In this document: positions 23,720-35,778 of the stretch, piece by piece
How positions within the stretch are numbered: position 1 is the stretch's first letter
How the letters are laid out: the number at the start of each line of letters is the position of its first letter
Source of the DNA: Selaginella moellendorffii
Taxonomy: Eukaryota > Streptophyta > Lycopodiopsida > Selaginellales > Selaginellaceae
DNA length: 64,000 nt
NCBI RefSeq assembly: GCF_000143415.4
Contig: NW_003314263.1
Span: 1,490,165 to 1,554,164, forward strand
Reading direction: 5' to 3'
Made by a program: the position numbers and the translations under genes
Notes under the pieces: model-generated
The model's input: only the letters and a program-made list of their open reading frames with translations
The model's database searches: none
What the model was told of the DNA's origin: nothing

Positions 23720-25130
23720 AATGAAACAAATAAGGAGTGAATCCTAAACTAACCTCCCAACTTTTAAGGCATTATAACTTTAACCATAACAACCCAAAGG
23801 TCATAAGTAAAGTCTATTAAAATGTTATCCTATTTGTTATCAGGTATACATATAAGATGATAGAAGCCAACAAGCTTTTAATGATTAATTTTAACTACTT
23901 GGTAACTCAAACAACCACATATATACTTCTTAACATTTGATTTTATCCTAAACCAAAAGAGGTGCCTCTTCACCAACATATACATCTTTAGTACCCTTGG
24001 ATGCCTAACACTTAGCACATTATAACACTTAACTAAAATTTGTTTAATGAGTTTATCAATACAAGGAATCACTACATATCCCTTCTTCATTAAGATTCCA
24101 TCTTATATCTCAAATGATGCAAATTTGTTACCCTTCAAATCTTTAGAGATGTCCCTTAACAAATCCTTCACGTGAATATTAATGATAAAAGAGTTGAAAT
24201 TAACAAACTCCTTAATCTCATCCAAGAAGTTGCTAGATAGTTTCACGAATGAGATAAAATTTATTATTCTAGATAATGCATCAAACACTTTATTGTCACC
24301 TCTATACTTGTACCAGATTTTAATAGATAATTCTTGTAGGAATTCTTGCCAACAAGCAAAATGGCCTCAAAGATTCTTTTGACGACTAAAATATTAAAGA
24401 AATTGATGGTTTGAATCCATATGGAAGTCTGATCCATAAAAATAATGTCACCATTCCTTCATAGCAATAATCATAACATACAACTCTTTATCTTGAACAA
24501 ACCAATTTTGTTGTATGGTTAGACTTGTGGCTCATAAACATGGCCAACTTGAAGTATTATGCCCCAATAGTAATGTCACTTATATCTGTTTCAACCATAA
24601 GAAGCTTAATCACCAACTCTAAAGCATTAGTCAATGAAGTATCATTATTGCCTATCTTTGCCTATAGATTCCACTGTAGTCACATTAACATTTGCTAACC
24701 CCTTTAGAACAATATTTGCCTCAATATCCAACTTTGTAACATCAAAAACAAGTGCCTTCCACTTTGTCCTTCTTTTGCTAGTCCTTCTTCAATGAAGTTT
24801 CTTAACCTCATTGCCATTTTCATTCTTCAAGCCCCAATGCAACAATGGTTGTTTTTTCCTAAATATAAAGCATAGGTTGGCTGATCATTACATTAACTAC
24901 CTTTTAAACCATTTTGTTGACTAAAGTTGACTAAGTTGACTGAAAAATCTGAGCCTTAATGATAACATTATTGGGAAAATCATTTTTGACCTTTTATAAC
25001 ACATTCATTGATCTTAAACCTTTGATGAAACATTGCACCTCATTATAAATACCTATAAAACTAAGATAAAGATCATAGAACTTGCCAATATATGCATCTA
25101 AAGACAAAATCCCTTATTTAATCTCTAGCA
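23720..25130 (-). mobile_element. Ty3/gypsy pol relic
   Basis: Minus-strand pieces follow the order of a gypsy polyprotein. A VETDISDITIGA string near 24590 matches the beginning of the RNase H region. DKELYVMIIAMKEWW-like text follows near 24450, then a KVFDALSRI motif near 24280 (the usual ADALSR end of RNase H). An integrase zinc-binding segment (RHPRVLKMYMLVKRHLFW ... KKYICGCLSYQ) lies at 23880-24090. Stops and frameshifts occur throughout, and no LTRs or primer-binding site were found. The element is dead. Confidence 0.75.
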
Positions 25131-25164
25131 ACTAGTTCATAAAATTAACCTTTTTAAACTTTGC

Positions 25165-25960
25165 TGGCAGATCTGCTGGCAGAGTTTTCACGGCCATCCA
25201 ACAAAGACATAAACCAGCTCTTGTGGATTCCGAGACTGGTGAAGGAAAGCTGGCTTTGGATCTCTACGTACAAAAATGAAGGAAGAAGGCTGTCCAGTGA
25301 ATCACGTCACTATACTCGCAGCACTCAAGGCCTGTGTAAGCTTACGAGAACAGCAAGGCACAGTGCTTGGAGAAAGGCCGGAGGATTCACTGAGACGCTG
25401 CAACCACCGGAAACAAACAGCAGATCTTCGTAGCAAGCGCTTTAGTTGACATGTACATGAGGTGTGGAAGCTTGGCCGACGGTCGCGGTGTCTTCGAGAA
25501 GATGGCAGCGAAACACGGTGTTGTGGAACTCTCTCATTCTGGGAAGCACGGAGAGTGGCCAGGCCGACGCAGATCTCGAGCTCTACGCTCGAATGAAACG
25601 GGAAGCTTAAATCCGGATGCTACAACTTACGTCGCGGTGCTCAAGGCTTGCGGAAGCTTGGAAGCTCTAGAGGCCGGCAGGAAAGTGGAGGCAAAGATTT
25701 CCAGCGCCGGGATCCACATGGTGGTCTGCAACAGCATGGTAGATTTCTATGGGAAGTGTGGAAGCATGGCGGACGCTCGCAGAGTTTTCGAGTGGATCAG
25801 AGGCAAGAGAAGAGGCATTGTTTCCTCTCATTGATGGATATAACCGGGTGCTAGCAACAGGCCTTTGAAGCGTTCGAGAGGCTTTGTAGCAAAACTCCAC
25901 TCCGGCCTGGCGATGCTAGTGCTATGTAGCCATGCCAGATCGAGCCAAGGATTACTTCCG
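25165..25960 (+). pseudogene. PPR protein fragment with frameshifts
   Basis: GC-rich sequence unlike its neighbours. Successive plus-strand frames show PPR segments: LVDMYMRCGSLADGRGVFEKM, then PDATTYVAVLKACGSLEALEAGRKV, then MVDFYGKCGSMADARRVFEWI. The repeat style is the PLS type also found intact at 52912-54678. At least two frameshifts and a stop (25833) break it. Probably a duplicated piece of a local PPR gene. Confidence 0.75.
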
Positions 25961-26194
25961 TGGAGCACGGGCTTGCTCAAGAGCTGATCGACTAGACGAG
26001 GCCATGGCTATGGTCCTTGCTCTTAGCTCGTCAAGGGAAGGCTTTCCAATCCATAAAAAAACCAGTGGTTGGTAGGTCAACCTGAAGAGCCTTAATTTGG
26101 AACTCAAGGACTGTAATGGAAAGCGTTTGCGCCTCGACTAAGAAATAATTGGAAGAGACGCTTAGCTACCACCAGAGGTATACGCAGGTATAAA

Positions 26195-26981
26195 GTGCAA
26201 TTTGTAAAAAGGTGGAAACAACTGTGGCATTTTTCTCACAATACACTGTCCATGTGGCAGTTTTCTATTGGTTCAACATTAAATGTTAATTCCATGCCCC
26301 ATGGATGCTAGCCCGATGGGTATGGGTGGACACATTCTCATCGAGGTTCTTTCTCTTGGGAAAAATATTTGATCTAAGCAAGAATCCTAGTAAGAAGTGC
26401 TTTCTTTTGGTGATCCTCTCTGTTTCATAAATTTTTTTCTGGCTTTCTCCAGGGCTTATGGATCGATCGAGCTACTGCGGCTGTTTGCCACATCTTTTCT
26501 TCGAGATCTTTGGCTGTGACTTGGGGAAGCACTGCGGAATACTGGGAATGGTCCTCAAAGCATGGCACCAGGTACTTAAGTGGCGCACCTCAAGATGGTT
26601 TGCTGGCTAGAGCTCTCTGGGAACAGGAAGTTGAGCCTAGCTCCAGGAACTTACACTGTCTCTTGGAAACTCAAGCTCGATTCCGACGCCTTTGGGTTAA
26701 GGAACCAGTGAGATTCAGCTTGGCAACTCTAGATGGAAGGGTGACGAACTCTTCGTGCTACCTGGACTCCGAGGGGCTCCAGTCTGCACATAACATGAAT
26801 GACTCCATTCCGCACATAGCATGGTCATTGGTATGGGCATGAAGCCCCATCCGTGGCATAAGAAATGAATATTCGTGAAATATCCTATGCCTGTGTTTTT
26901 TCCACACTCATATTACACGTGGACCAATAGCAACCAGACACATATTGTGAGTGAAAAACACCACCCTTTTACGAATTGCAC
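26195..26981. mobile_element. 787-bp TIR element carrying a PP2-like gene fragment
   Basis: The left end GTGCAATTTGTAAAAAGGTG and the reverse complement of the right end, GTGCAATTCGTAAAAGGGTG, match at 18 of 20 positions. Similarity continues inward for 80-100 bp (cacaatac...catgtgg). Flanking 8-mers GGTATAAA (26187-26194) and GCCATAAA (26982-26989) match at 6 of 8 positions, suggesting an old 8-bp target duplication. The interior holds a piece of a phloem-protein-2-like gene, so this resembles a Pack-type element with a captured host fragment. No transposase is present. Confidence 0.6.
26470..26860 (+). pseudogene. Phloem protein 2-like (lectin) gene fragment
   Basis: The frame from about 26510 has AVTWGSTAEYWEW, which fits the PP2-domain signature (L/V-x-x-x-W-G-x4-Y-W-x-W). 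A later segment reads KEPVRFSLATLDGRV, like the second PP2 motif, with a SPGTY-type string in another frame just before it. The frames do not join without shifts, and only part of the roughly 150-residue domain is present. PP2 proteins are carbohydrate-binding lectins. The fragment lies between inverted repeats of a small transposon and is unlikely to be functional. Confidence 0.45.
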
Positions 26982-27187
26982 GCCATAAACAGGTGGCAAG
27001 GTGATAGATTTAAGTGTGCCTGTGTCCTGAGAGGAACTGGGCCAGTCATTCAAAAGCTGTACTCAATGCCAAACCGGACGAGGAAGTACCACAGGAATGC
27101 CGACTTCCCAGCGCCACCGTTGAGATGGCATAGAGATCATCGAAATCCTTGCGCAAGGTGAGAGCCAGCTTCATCGTCGTCTACTAG

Positions 27188-27880
27188 TCTGCGGACTTTA
27201 TCTGGGAATTCACATCCGAAGGCCAGGTATCCATCCATGAGAAGAGGGAGTACCCCTTGAGTCAATGGAAAAAATGTGTTGTTCACCTCATCAACCAGAA
27301 GATTAGGAGTGGAAATCCTCTGGGCAGCAGGGTGCTAGCAGCATCCCCGGATCCTGCAAACACCAAGAGCGTGAAGCCAGTAGGGGTCGAGAACGAGTTC
27401 TTAGTCCACACTTGGGACAAGGACGACTTTGAGGAGCTGCTAGGCGTATGGAGACTTGAAAGCAAGGAAATGTGGGAAGAAGCTGATAGACTGCTTGAAG
27501 AAGCTGGCAACTCGAATAAGTGCAGGTGGTCGAACAAAGCCAGTGTTCTTCGGAATGAGGCAGATGGTTTGGATGCACGCATCAATGCAGCTGGCTTCTT
27601 TTACGATTGGTACAGTGGGATTCCTCGTCTGCTTCGTCAAGCAGCGGTTTGTGATCTGAGTGAACAAGCCTGGGAGAGGAAGATTCGGGCCAGTGTCATG
27701 TATTACTGTACGGACTTGCCGAAAGTTTATTGGGCCCTCCATTCCAGGGATGACATAGCATGCTTGCTCCTTCACTTCAAGCAGCCTCTTGCCGACAATG
27801 CCAGATTTTTGCTAGATTTTGCACCTTCGAAGGTAAAGGATTTGTTCACTGAAACACTTACATGCAGCAGGAAGACTTGA
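27188..27880 (+). CDS. Unclassified protein, possibly CRN/RHS-type NTPase relic
   Basis: Open from a stop at 27187 to 27880. No in-frame ATG occurs before the middle of the frame, but a plausible splice acceptor (CTACTAG) precedes 27188, so this may be the 3' exon of a longer gene. An upstream coding-like frame (27050-27170, LPSATVE) contains a TAG and suggests decay. The residue pattern FLVHTWDKDDFEELLGVW, followed about 60 residues later by SGIPRLLRQA, resembles the arm of Crinkler/RHS-type NTPases (W-x-x-x-EL ... GG-x-PR-x-L). That assignment is tentative, and no Walker A motif is visible. The last codons run into a dispersed repeat, so the natural C-terminus is probably missing. Confidence 0.35.
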   Translation, partial: SADFIWEFTSEGQVSIHEKREYPLSQWKKCVVHLINQKIRSGNPLGSRVLAASPDPANTKSVKPVGVENEFLVHTWDKDDFEELLGVWRLESKEMWEEADRLLEEAGNSNKCRWSNKASVLRNEADGLDARINAAGFFYDWYSGIPRLLRQAAVCDLSEQAWERKIRASVMYYCTDLPKVYWALHSRDDIACLLLHFKQPLADNARFLLDFAPSKVKDLFTETLTCSRKT

Positions 27881-27901
27881 TTATATATCTGGGGTCCACT
27901 G

Positions 27902-28037
27902 TGTGAGGATGTAGTACATCCGAGATCACCATACGGCTGAGACACGTGGTGACACGTGGTGGATCTGGAGAGTCACGATTCTCACCTGTGTATGTATGAG
28001 CGATAGAGTTTTTTCTCTTCTTCCTTAGTTTTCAACA
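27902..28037 (+). repeat. TRIM 5' LTR (136 bp)
   Basis: Begins TGTGAGGATG and ends TTTTCAACA (TG...CA). It differs from the 3' LTR (28635-28768) by one substitution and one 2-bp indel. It is preceded by the target-site duplication CACTG (27897-27901). Confidence 0.9.
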
Positions 28038-28634
28038 TGGTATCAGAGCTCAGGGATTAAATCCTGGGCTGAATGGAGGAGGAAGAGGAGGAAGACAATG
28101 AGCCCCCTGATCTGGAGCTGCTGTGAATTGCAAATATCAAGATGGAGGTTTTCTTGTTTATTTTGTCTTGTGCAGGCAACCCTAAAATGGAGGCGGTTCT
28201 TGATCGAGACTGGCCTGGATTTGAATTGAAAGGGTTGCGGCACTGCTTGCTACGGCTGGAGACGATCTGATGCCCCTGCTGCTACAAGGGAAGGCTTCCT
28301 TGGGTTGGAGATTTGCTGATGCTGCCAAGAGGCTTCTCTTCTTCTTGGGAATTGCTGTGCGCAAGGGCCTTGAGGCTGATGGAGAGATCACATTTGAGTG
28401 GGGGAGATGGAACAAAATGCTAATTCCTGACGGGTCCTGATACAAGCTGGGCTGTGTGCAAGCTTGGGTACCTTGGAACGTGCTGCTATTGTTGTTCAAC
28501 ACCACAAGATGCTGATTTCATGAGCTCAACTTTTCTCGGCTGAGTGGGGGGAGTGAGATAGGTTTCCCGGTGGTTTAGCATTAGTTTCTTTTTTCTGATC
28601 CAGCCTTCGCACACTGATCTCGGCTAAGTGGGGG

Positions 28635-28768
28635 TGTGAGGATGTAGTACATCCGAGATCACCATACGGCTGAGACATGTGGTGACACGTGGTGGATCTG
28701 GAGAGTCACGATTCTCACCTGTGTATGTATGAGCGAGAGTTTTTTCTCTTCTTCCTTAGTTTTCAACA
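28635..28768 (+). repeat. TRIM 3' LTR (134 bp)
   Basis: Same TGTGAGG...CAACA structure as the 5' LTR. Differences are C to T in the GACACG/GACATG word and absence of two bases in the GCGATAGAG/GCGAGAG word. It is followed by CACTG. Confidence 0.9.
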
Positions 28769-29913
28769 CACTGATCCTGAGCGGCTATTACCATGGTGAG
28801 GTTATAATGGCAATATCAACTTTATAGAGGAGATGAATTGTCAGTTTTAATTAGCTAAGGTATTACAATGGTGATCTATAAGTAGGTGCTGGTAAAGTGT
28901 CCATTATGTTATTTTTATTTACAGTATTTTTGTTATTCGCATTCACATTTGCTACAGGTGCTGAGGTAAAAACATTATATTGCTTCAGACCCTCCTAAAC
29001 TCTGCTCTTGAGGCTTAGAATAAAGAAGGGAATATGGATTCTCATGCTGGAGTCTTTTTAATTGGCTTGGCAAACTTTTGAAACTTTCAGGTACCAGAGC
29101 TATCACGATAAGCATTGTAATGTATCAAAAGTCTCAGACTGATGATTGGGTCACATGTCACAAGAATTCTTCAAGTGAATTTTGTTTTATAGAAATGTAT
29201 GAAAAATTATGAAATTTTTTGCAATATTCGGCTTAAAAAATGTAACATGTAATACAACTCTAAGTTCACTTTTATTTATTTTTATCTTGAACTGTGGTTG
29301 ATAAGTTGGATGTTATTATGTTACTAAAAAACTTTAGCTAGGTTTTGGGACTTGTCTTTCATGAAGAATGTAATCACTACATTAGGGGTCCACAGCAATA
29401 TTGGAATTATTTTCATGTTTTATCCTAATAACATAGTTAATAAAGTATATTATTCAAATTTATTTACAAAAACATTTTATTTAGCCAAAATATACTAACA
29501 AATGACATTGTCACAATTGAGGCTTATAATATCAAATGTATTCGTTATCATCATAGAAAATTTTAGAGATTGTTGTCTAATTAAGAAGTATGATTTACTA
29601 CATAGTCTATATTACATCACATTCTGATGTAGATAAAAGCACTTGTTGAAATTTCAAATTGCTTCACTATGGCAACTAATATGTGCCATACTTTACTACC
29701 AATTAAAAGCTATTTTTTAAAAAACATTATATTATATCACTTTGAACATTCTCCTTCATGTTTCTACATGAGAATTTTACTAATGTTTATAGGAAGGTGC
29801 TAATGCTTAGCCAACAATGCTAGAAGGTGTGAAACCCAGGTGGGGATCTGAGAATTATAATTTCTTCAATTCGCAAAGGCCAAAACAGTTCCAGGGAATT
29901 TGTGACCTTGCCT

Positions 29914-30102
29914 TTAGTGATGTTTGTCACTGCTGCCGCTGTGTGGAAGCTTTGGTTCCATGACTCTGTGATCTTGTGACTGGGGCTCTTCGTGGTGATG
30001 CCCGTGCCGAAACGCTGCTGCAGTGACAGCATTATGATCCAGGCAAGCTAATGCGAGCACGAAAAGGACAAAGAGGTGCCGAAGCAAACTCGCAAGTGCC
30101 AT
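29914..30102 (-). CDS. Small secreted His-rich peptide precursor, paralogue B (62 aa)
   Basis: Paralogue of 21314-21502 with the same length. The ATG at 30102 is preferred because a TATATAA box lies at 30138-30144, upstream of it but downstream of the first in-frame ATG (30153). Signal peptide MALASLLRHLFVLFVLALAC; mature part FRHGHHHEEPQSQDH ... DKHH. Differences from copy A are single substitutions (for example Asp to Asn, Lys to Arg, Ser to Gly, Gly to Asp) with the reading frame kept. The Gly-rich partner gene upstream of this copy is broken, but an intact one lies further right at 31127-31762. Function unknown. Confidence 0.65.
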   Translation of the reverse strand: MALASLLRHLFVLFVLALACLDHNAVTAAAFRHGHHHEEPQSQDHRVMEPKLPHSGSSDKHH

Positions 30103-30137
30103 TCTTGAACTGCGAATTGCTGAGCCTAGGTTGTGGA

Positions 30138-30144
30138 TTATATA
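30138..30144 (-). promoter_or_regulatory. TATA box of small peptide gene B
   Basis: Minus-strand TATATAA about 36 bp upstream of the ATG at 30102, in the same place as the TATA box of copy A. Confidence 0.6.
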
Positions 30145-30516
30145 GAGAAACACCGTCTACAGTCACATAAGAAACGTCAAAAGAGGGGTGCTCGTGTTAT
30201 CAACAAACATGCCCCAGAACTTTTGACATTTATCCACGGACGAAATTGTTTTATAAAAAATAAGACAATCACTAGCTTGTTTGCATGCAATAGTGGATAA
30301 ACACAATGCGTGGAGTGTTTTGATACCTTGTGTGCAAAGCTGGGGGAGCAAAACACACTGTGGGAGATTATATTCCATGGAGAAACGTCAAAAGGCAGAG
30401 TGGGGTTCTCTTAAGTAGATTCTCACAAAAGCAGCACTCTTTTGTTGACAAAAACTTCCATCATTAAATAATAAAAATTATATTGAACATTATTTAAAAA
30501 TATCTAGATGACTCAA

Positions 30517-30767
30517 GCGTGCTTCTCATCAGCCTTAACGACAGGATGGCCACCGTCACCACCGTAACCACCATGCCCACCTCCTTGGGTCTCAATCGAT
30601 TCAATACTACCAGTGTGGCTGTGGCCACCGTGGTGCAATTATGGCCTGATCCACCATACGCCTGTGGGGTCTAGCGATTCATTCTCTTTCTCTGGGACAA
30701 CTCTAGCAGAGAATGCGAGCTGGGAGGCACAAAGCAATGCTGCGAGAACTAGAGAGATGCTCTTCAT
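30517..30767 (-). pseudogene. Truncated Gly-rich protein gene
   Basis: Starts with a full signal peptide (MKSISLVLAALLCASQLAFS) and the conserved ARVVPEKENESLDP stretch. It then jumps to the distal part of the gene after losing most of the Gly-rich core and shifting frame, ending after about 42 residues. The 3' remnant (30517-30650) still matches the last exon part of the 21863-22528 gene. The TATA word present in both intact paralogues is missing upstream. A clear pseudogene. Confidence 0.85.
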
Positions 30768-31126
30768 TGTATCCTTCTTTCTAGTTTGGCTATTAGCCTG
30801 AAAGAGCTTGGGATATCGAGCATTAACAATGTCAGATTTCATAACTCTTAGTGGAGGGAGAATCGTTTGAAAATGCGGAGGGGCCGAATTATGGCATCCC
30901 AAGATCACGTCTTTGTTTCTTCTTGGTGCTAAAATCTCTACTTTAAAATACAATGTCTTTCGTCCTGTTCTTGGAATCCATAGGAATGATGTCTAGGAAG
31001 CCCTTTTCGCAAGCTCTGGGACTCTACAGAAGATGCACAAAAGAAAATTTAATTAGCTAATTTATAGTTGTCAACGGCCATATATTAACTTTAAAGATTA
31101 TATGTTTTTTTCAATAGAAGCTCGAT

Positions 31127-31762
31127 TTAAGCATGCTTTTCATCGACCTTAGCTTCAGTAGCAGCGTGGCCACCGTGACCGCCACCGCCACCACGACCGT
31201 GACCTTGAGTCTCAATCGACTCAGTGGTAGCGCTATGGCCGTGACCGCCACCATACCCACCGCCATATCCACCTTTACCACCGTATCCATATCCCTCCGG
31301 CTCAACCGAGTCAGCGTATCCGTGACCACCGCCATATCCACCATGACCATACCCACCATGGTAGCCTCCGCCATAGCCACCGTTGCCATAGCCACCGCCA
31401 TAACCACCGTTGCCATAGCCACCGCCATAACCACCGTGTCCATATCCATATCCTTCCGGCTCAACTGCGTCTGCGTGACCACGACCACCGCCGTAGCCAC
31501 CACCACGACCACCGCCGTAGCCACCACCATGACCGCCACCGTAGCCACCACGGTATCCTTCCAGCTCCGCCGAGTGACCATGCCCACCGCCGTAGCCACC
31601 GCGACCACCATAGCCACCACCACCGCCGTAGCCACCGTGACCACCACCATACCCCTGTGGGTCTAGCGATTCATTCTCCTCCTTCTCTGGGACAACTCTA
31701 GCAGAGAATGCGAGCTGGGAGGCACAAAGCAATGCAGCGAGAACTAGAGCGACGCTCTTCAT
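31127..31762 (-). CDS. Secreted Gly/His/Tyr-rich protein, paralogue (211 aa)
   Basis: An intact single-exon gene closely related to 21863-22528. Signal peptide MKSVALVLAALLCASQLAFS, then ARVVPEKEENESLDPQGYGG, long GGYGGGYGNGGYGGG repeats, and acidic spacers (SAELEGYRGG, AVEPEGYGYG, SVEPEGYGYG) ending in VDEKHA. It is richer in Gly-Tyr and poorer in His than its paralogue, and repeat number differs, as expected from slippage in a repeat gene. Predicted to be secreted to the cell wall. It resembles class II glycine-rich proteins but lacks their Cys-rich tail. TATATAA at 31815-31821 gives a promoter spacing like copy A. Confidence 0.85.
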   Translation of the reverse strand: MKSVALVLAALLCASQLAFSARVVPEKEENESLDPQGYGGGHGGYGGGGGYGGRGGYGGGHGHSAELEGYRGGYGGGHGGGYGGGRGGGYGGGRGHADAVEPEGYGYGHGGYGGGYGNGGYGGGYGNGGYGGGYHGGYGHGGYGGGHGYADSVEPEGYGYGGKGGYGGGYGGGHGHSATTESIETQGHGRGGGGGHGGHAATEAKVDEKHA

Positions 31763-31814
31763 TGTTGCTACTCAAAGCTTGTTTTGTGTGAGACTGGCGT
31801 GGAGGGCTGGGGGT

Positions 31815-31821
31815 TTATATA
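31815..31821 (-). promoter_or_regulatory. TATA box of Gly-rich protein gene at 31762
   Basis: Minus-strand TATATAA about 53 bp upstream of the ATG at 31762, as in the paralogue at 22528. Confidence 0.65.
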
Positions 31822-32119
31822 GAGTCTCAGGGATTGACACTTCAACGTTAAATTTTCAGTGGAGGGAGAATCATTCGAAAATGGCGGGACCGAATATGCC
31901 ACATCAAAATACAACAAGATCACGGCATTGGAAAAACAAACATTTCACAAAGTCCTTATGATTATCAAACTATAAGAACTCTTATAATTGTTTTTAGAAC
32001 CATCAGTGGCCATTGCAAATCGCTCCCTTGCTTATGGCACCTTGGTTCTTTATGCAAAAGACCAACCCTTTTTTATCAGTCTTTGTTTCGTTCGTTTTTT
32101 TTTTTTTCCTTCTTTCTCG

Positions 32120-35262
<3,143 letters not shown>

Positions 35263-35778
35263 GGCCGCTGCTGCTGCAATTCAAACCCTAGAAACCCTCA
35301 CAGCGCCCGCGCACCTGCGATTCCCCAGCGAAATGGATCAAAATCGAGCGCGCTCTCTCGCGAATCGGCGCGCCGCGTACCTGGAGATCCCAGATCCAGC
35401 GCCAAGACCAGCGGCATCGCATCCAGGCGCTCGCAAACCCTCACCCGCGAGTTCTAGGGTTCCATGCCGTTGCCCCTTCGCTTTCTGGCTTGCTCCAGGA
35501 AGGAGCTGGGGGCCGTACGCGAAAATGCGCAAATCCAATATGGCCCTGTACGGGGCTGCTGACTATTGTTGACTGGAAAGAGCTTTTTGGAAAAATTTTA
35601 GTCGCGAGTACACGTGGCGGCGGGTAAGAAAAAAATGAGCGCCAAAATGTTTTAACACTGGGAGGTAATATTTTTGAGTTGCGAAAGAAGAGGGGGGAAG
35701 AGCTTTCCATCGTTTCTTTCTTTCTTTCTTCCAAGAAACGCTCCACAGTCTCCAAGAATCCATCTTTCTCTCCAGGCG
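35263..35778. promoter_or_regulatory. Bidirectional intergenic region
   Basis: A 516-bp region between divergent start codons (35262 minus, 35779 plus). It is GC-rich on the kinase side and ends on the plus side with a pyrimidine tract (tttctttctttctttctt near 35715). No TATA word is convincing for either gene. Open frames across it are not supported as genes. Confidence 0.5.

Larger units (their letters stand above)
27902..28768 (+). mobile_element. Intact miniature LTR retrotransposon (TRIM), 867 bp
   Basis: Two near-identical 134-136-bp LTRs flank an internal domain of about 597 bp. Immediately after the 5' LTR lies TGGTATCAGAGC (28038-28049), the plant primer-binding site complementary to initiator tRNA-Met. 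Immediately before the 3' LTR is a purine-rich AAGTGGGGG tract, and a similar AGTGGGGGGAG occurs about 90 bp earlier. A perfect 5-bp target duplication CACTG flanks the element (27897-27901 and 28769-28773). There is no gag or pol, so it is non-autonomous and must be mobilised in trans. The low LTR divergence indicates a young insertion. It sits inside the dispersed segment whose other copy is at 11639-11774. Confidence 0.92.
28774..30960. repeat. Segmental duplication, copy B
   Basis: Collinear with 11680-11774 plus 20520-22750. It contains the paralogous small-peptide gene and a broken Gly-rich gene. Copy B lacks the 8.7-kb transposon of copy A; its own left end is interrupted by the TRIM. 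AT-rich differences and indels between 29200 and 29800 show that the duplication is not recent. Confidence 0.85.

Noticed and set aside
31111-31650. Antisense and alternate-frame ORFs over the Gly-rich genes
   Set aside because: Met/Val/Thr-rich frames over both Gly-rich genes are shadows of GGN-rich codons. The frame with a signal peptide is the real one.
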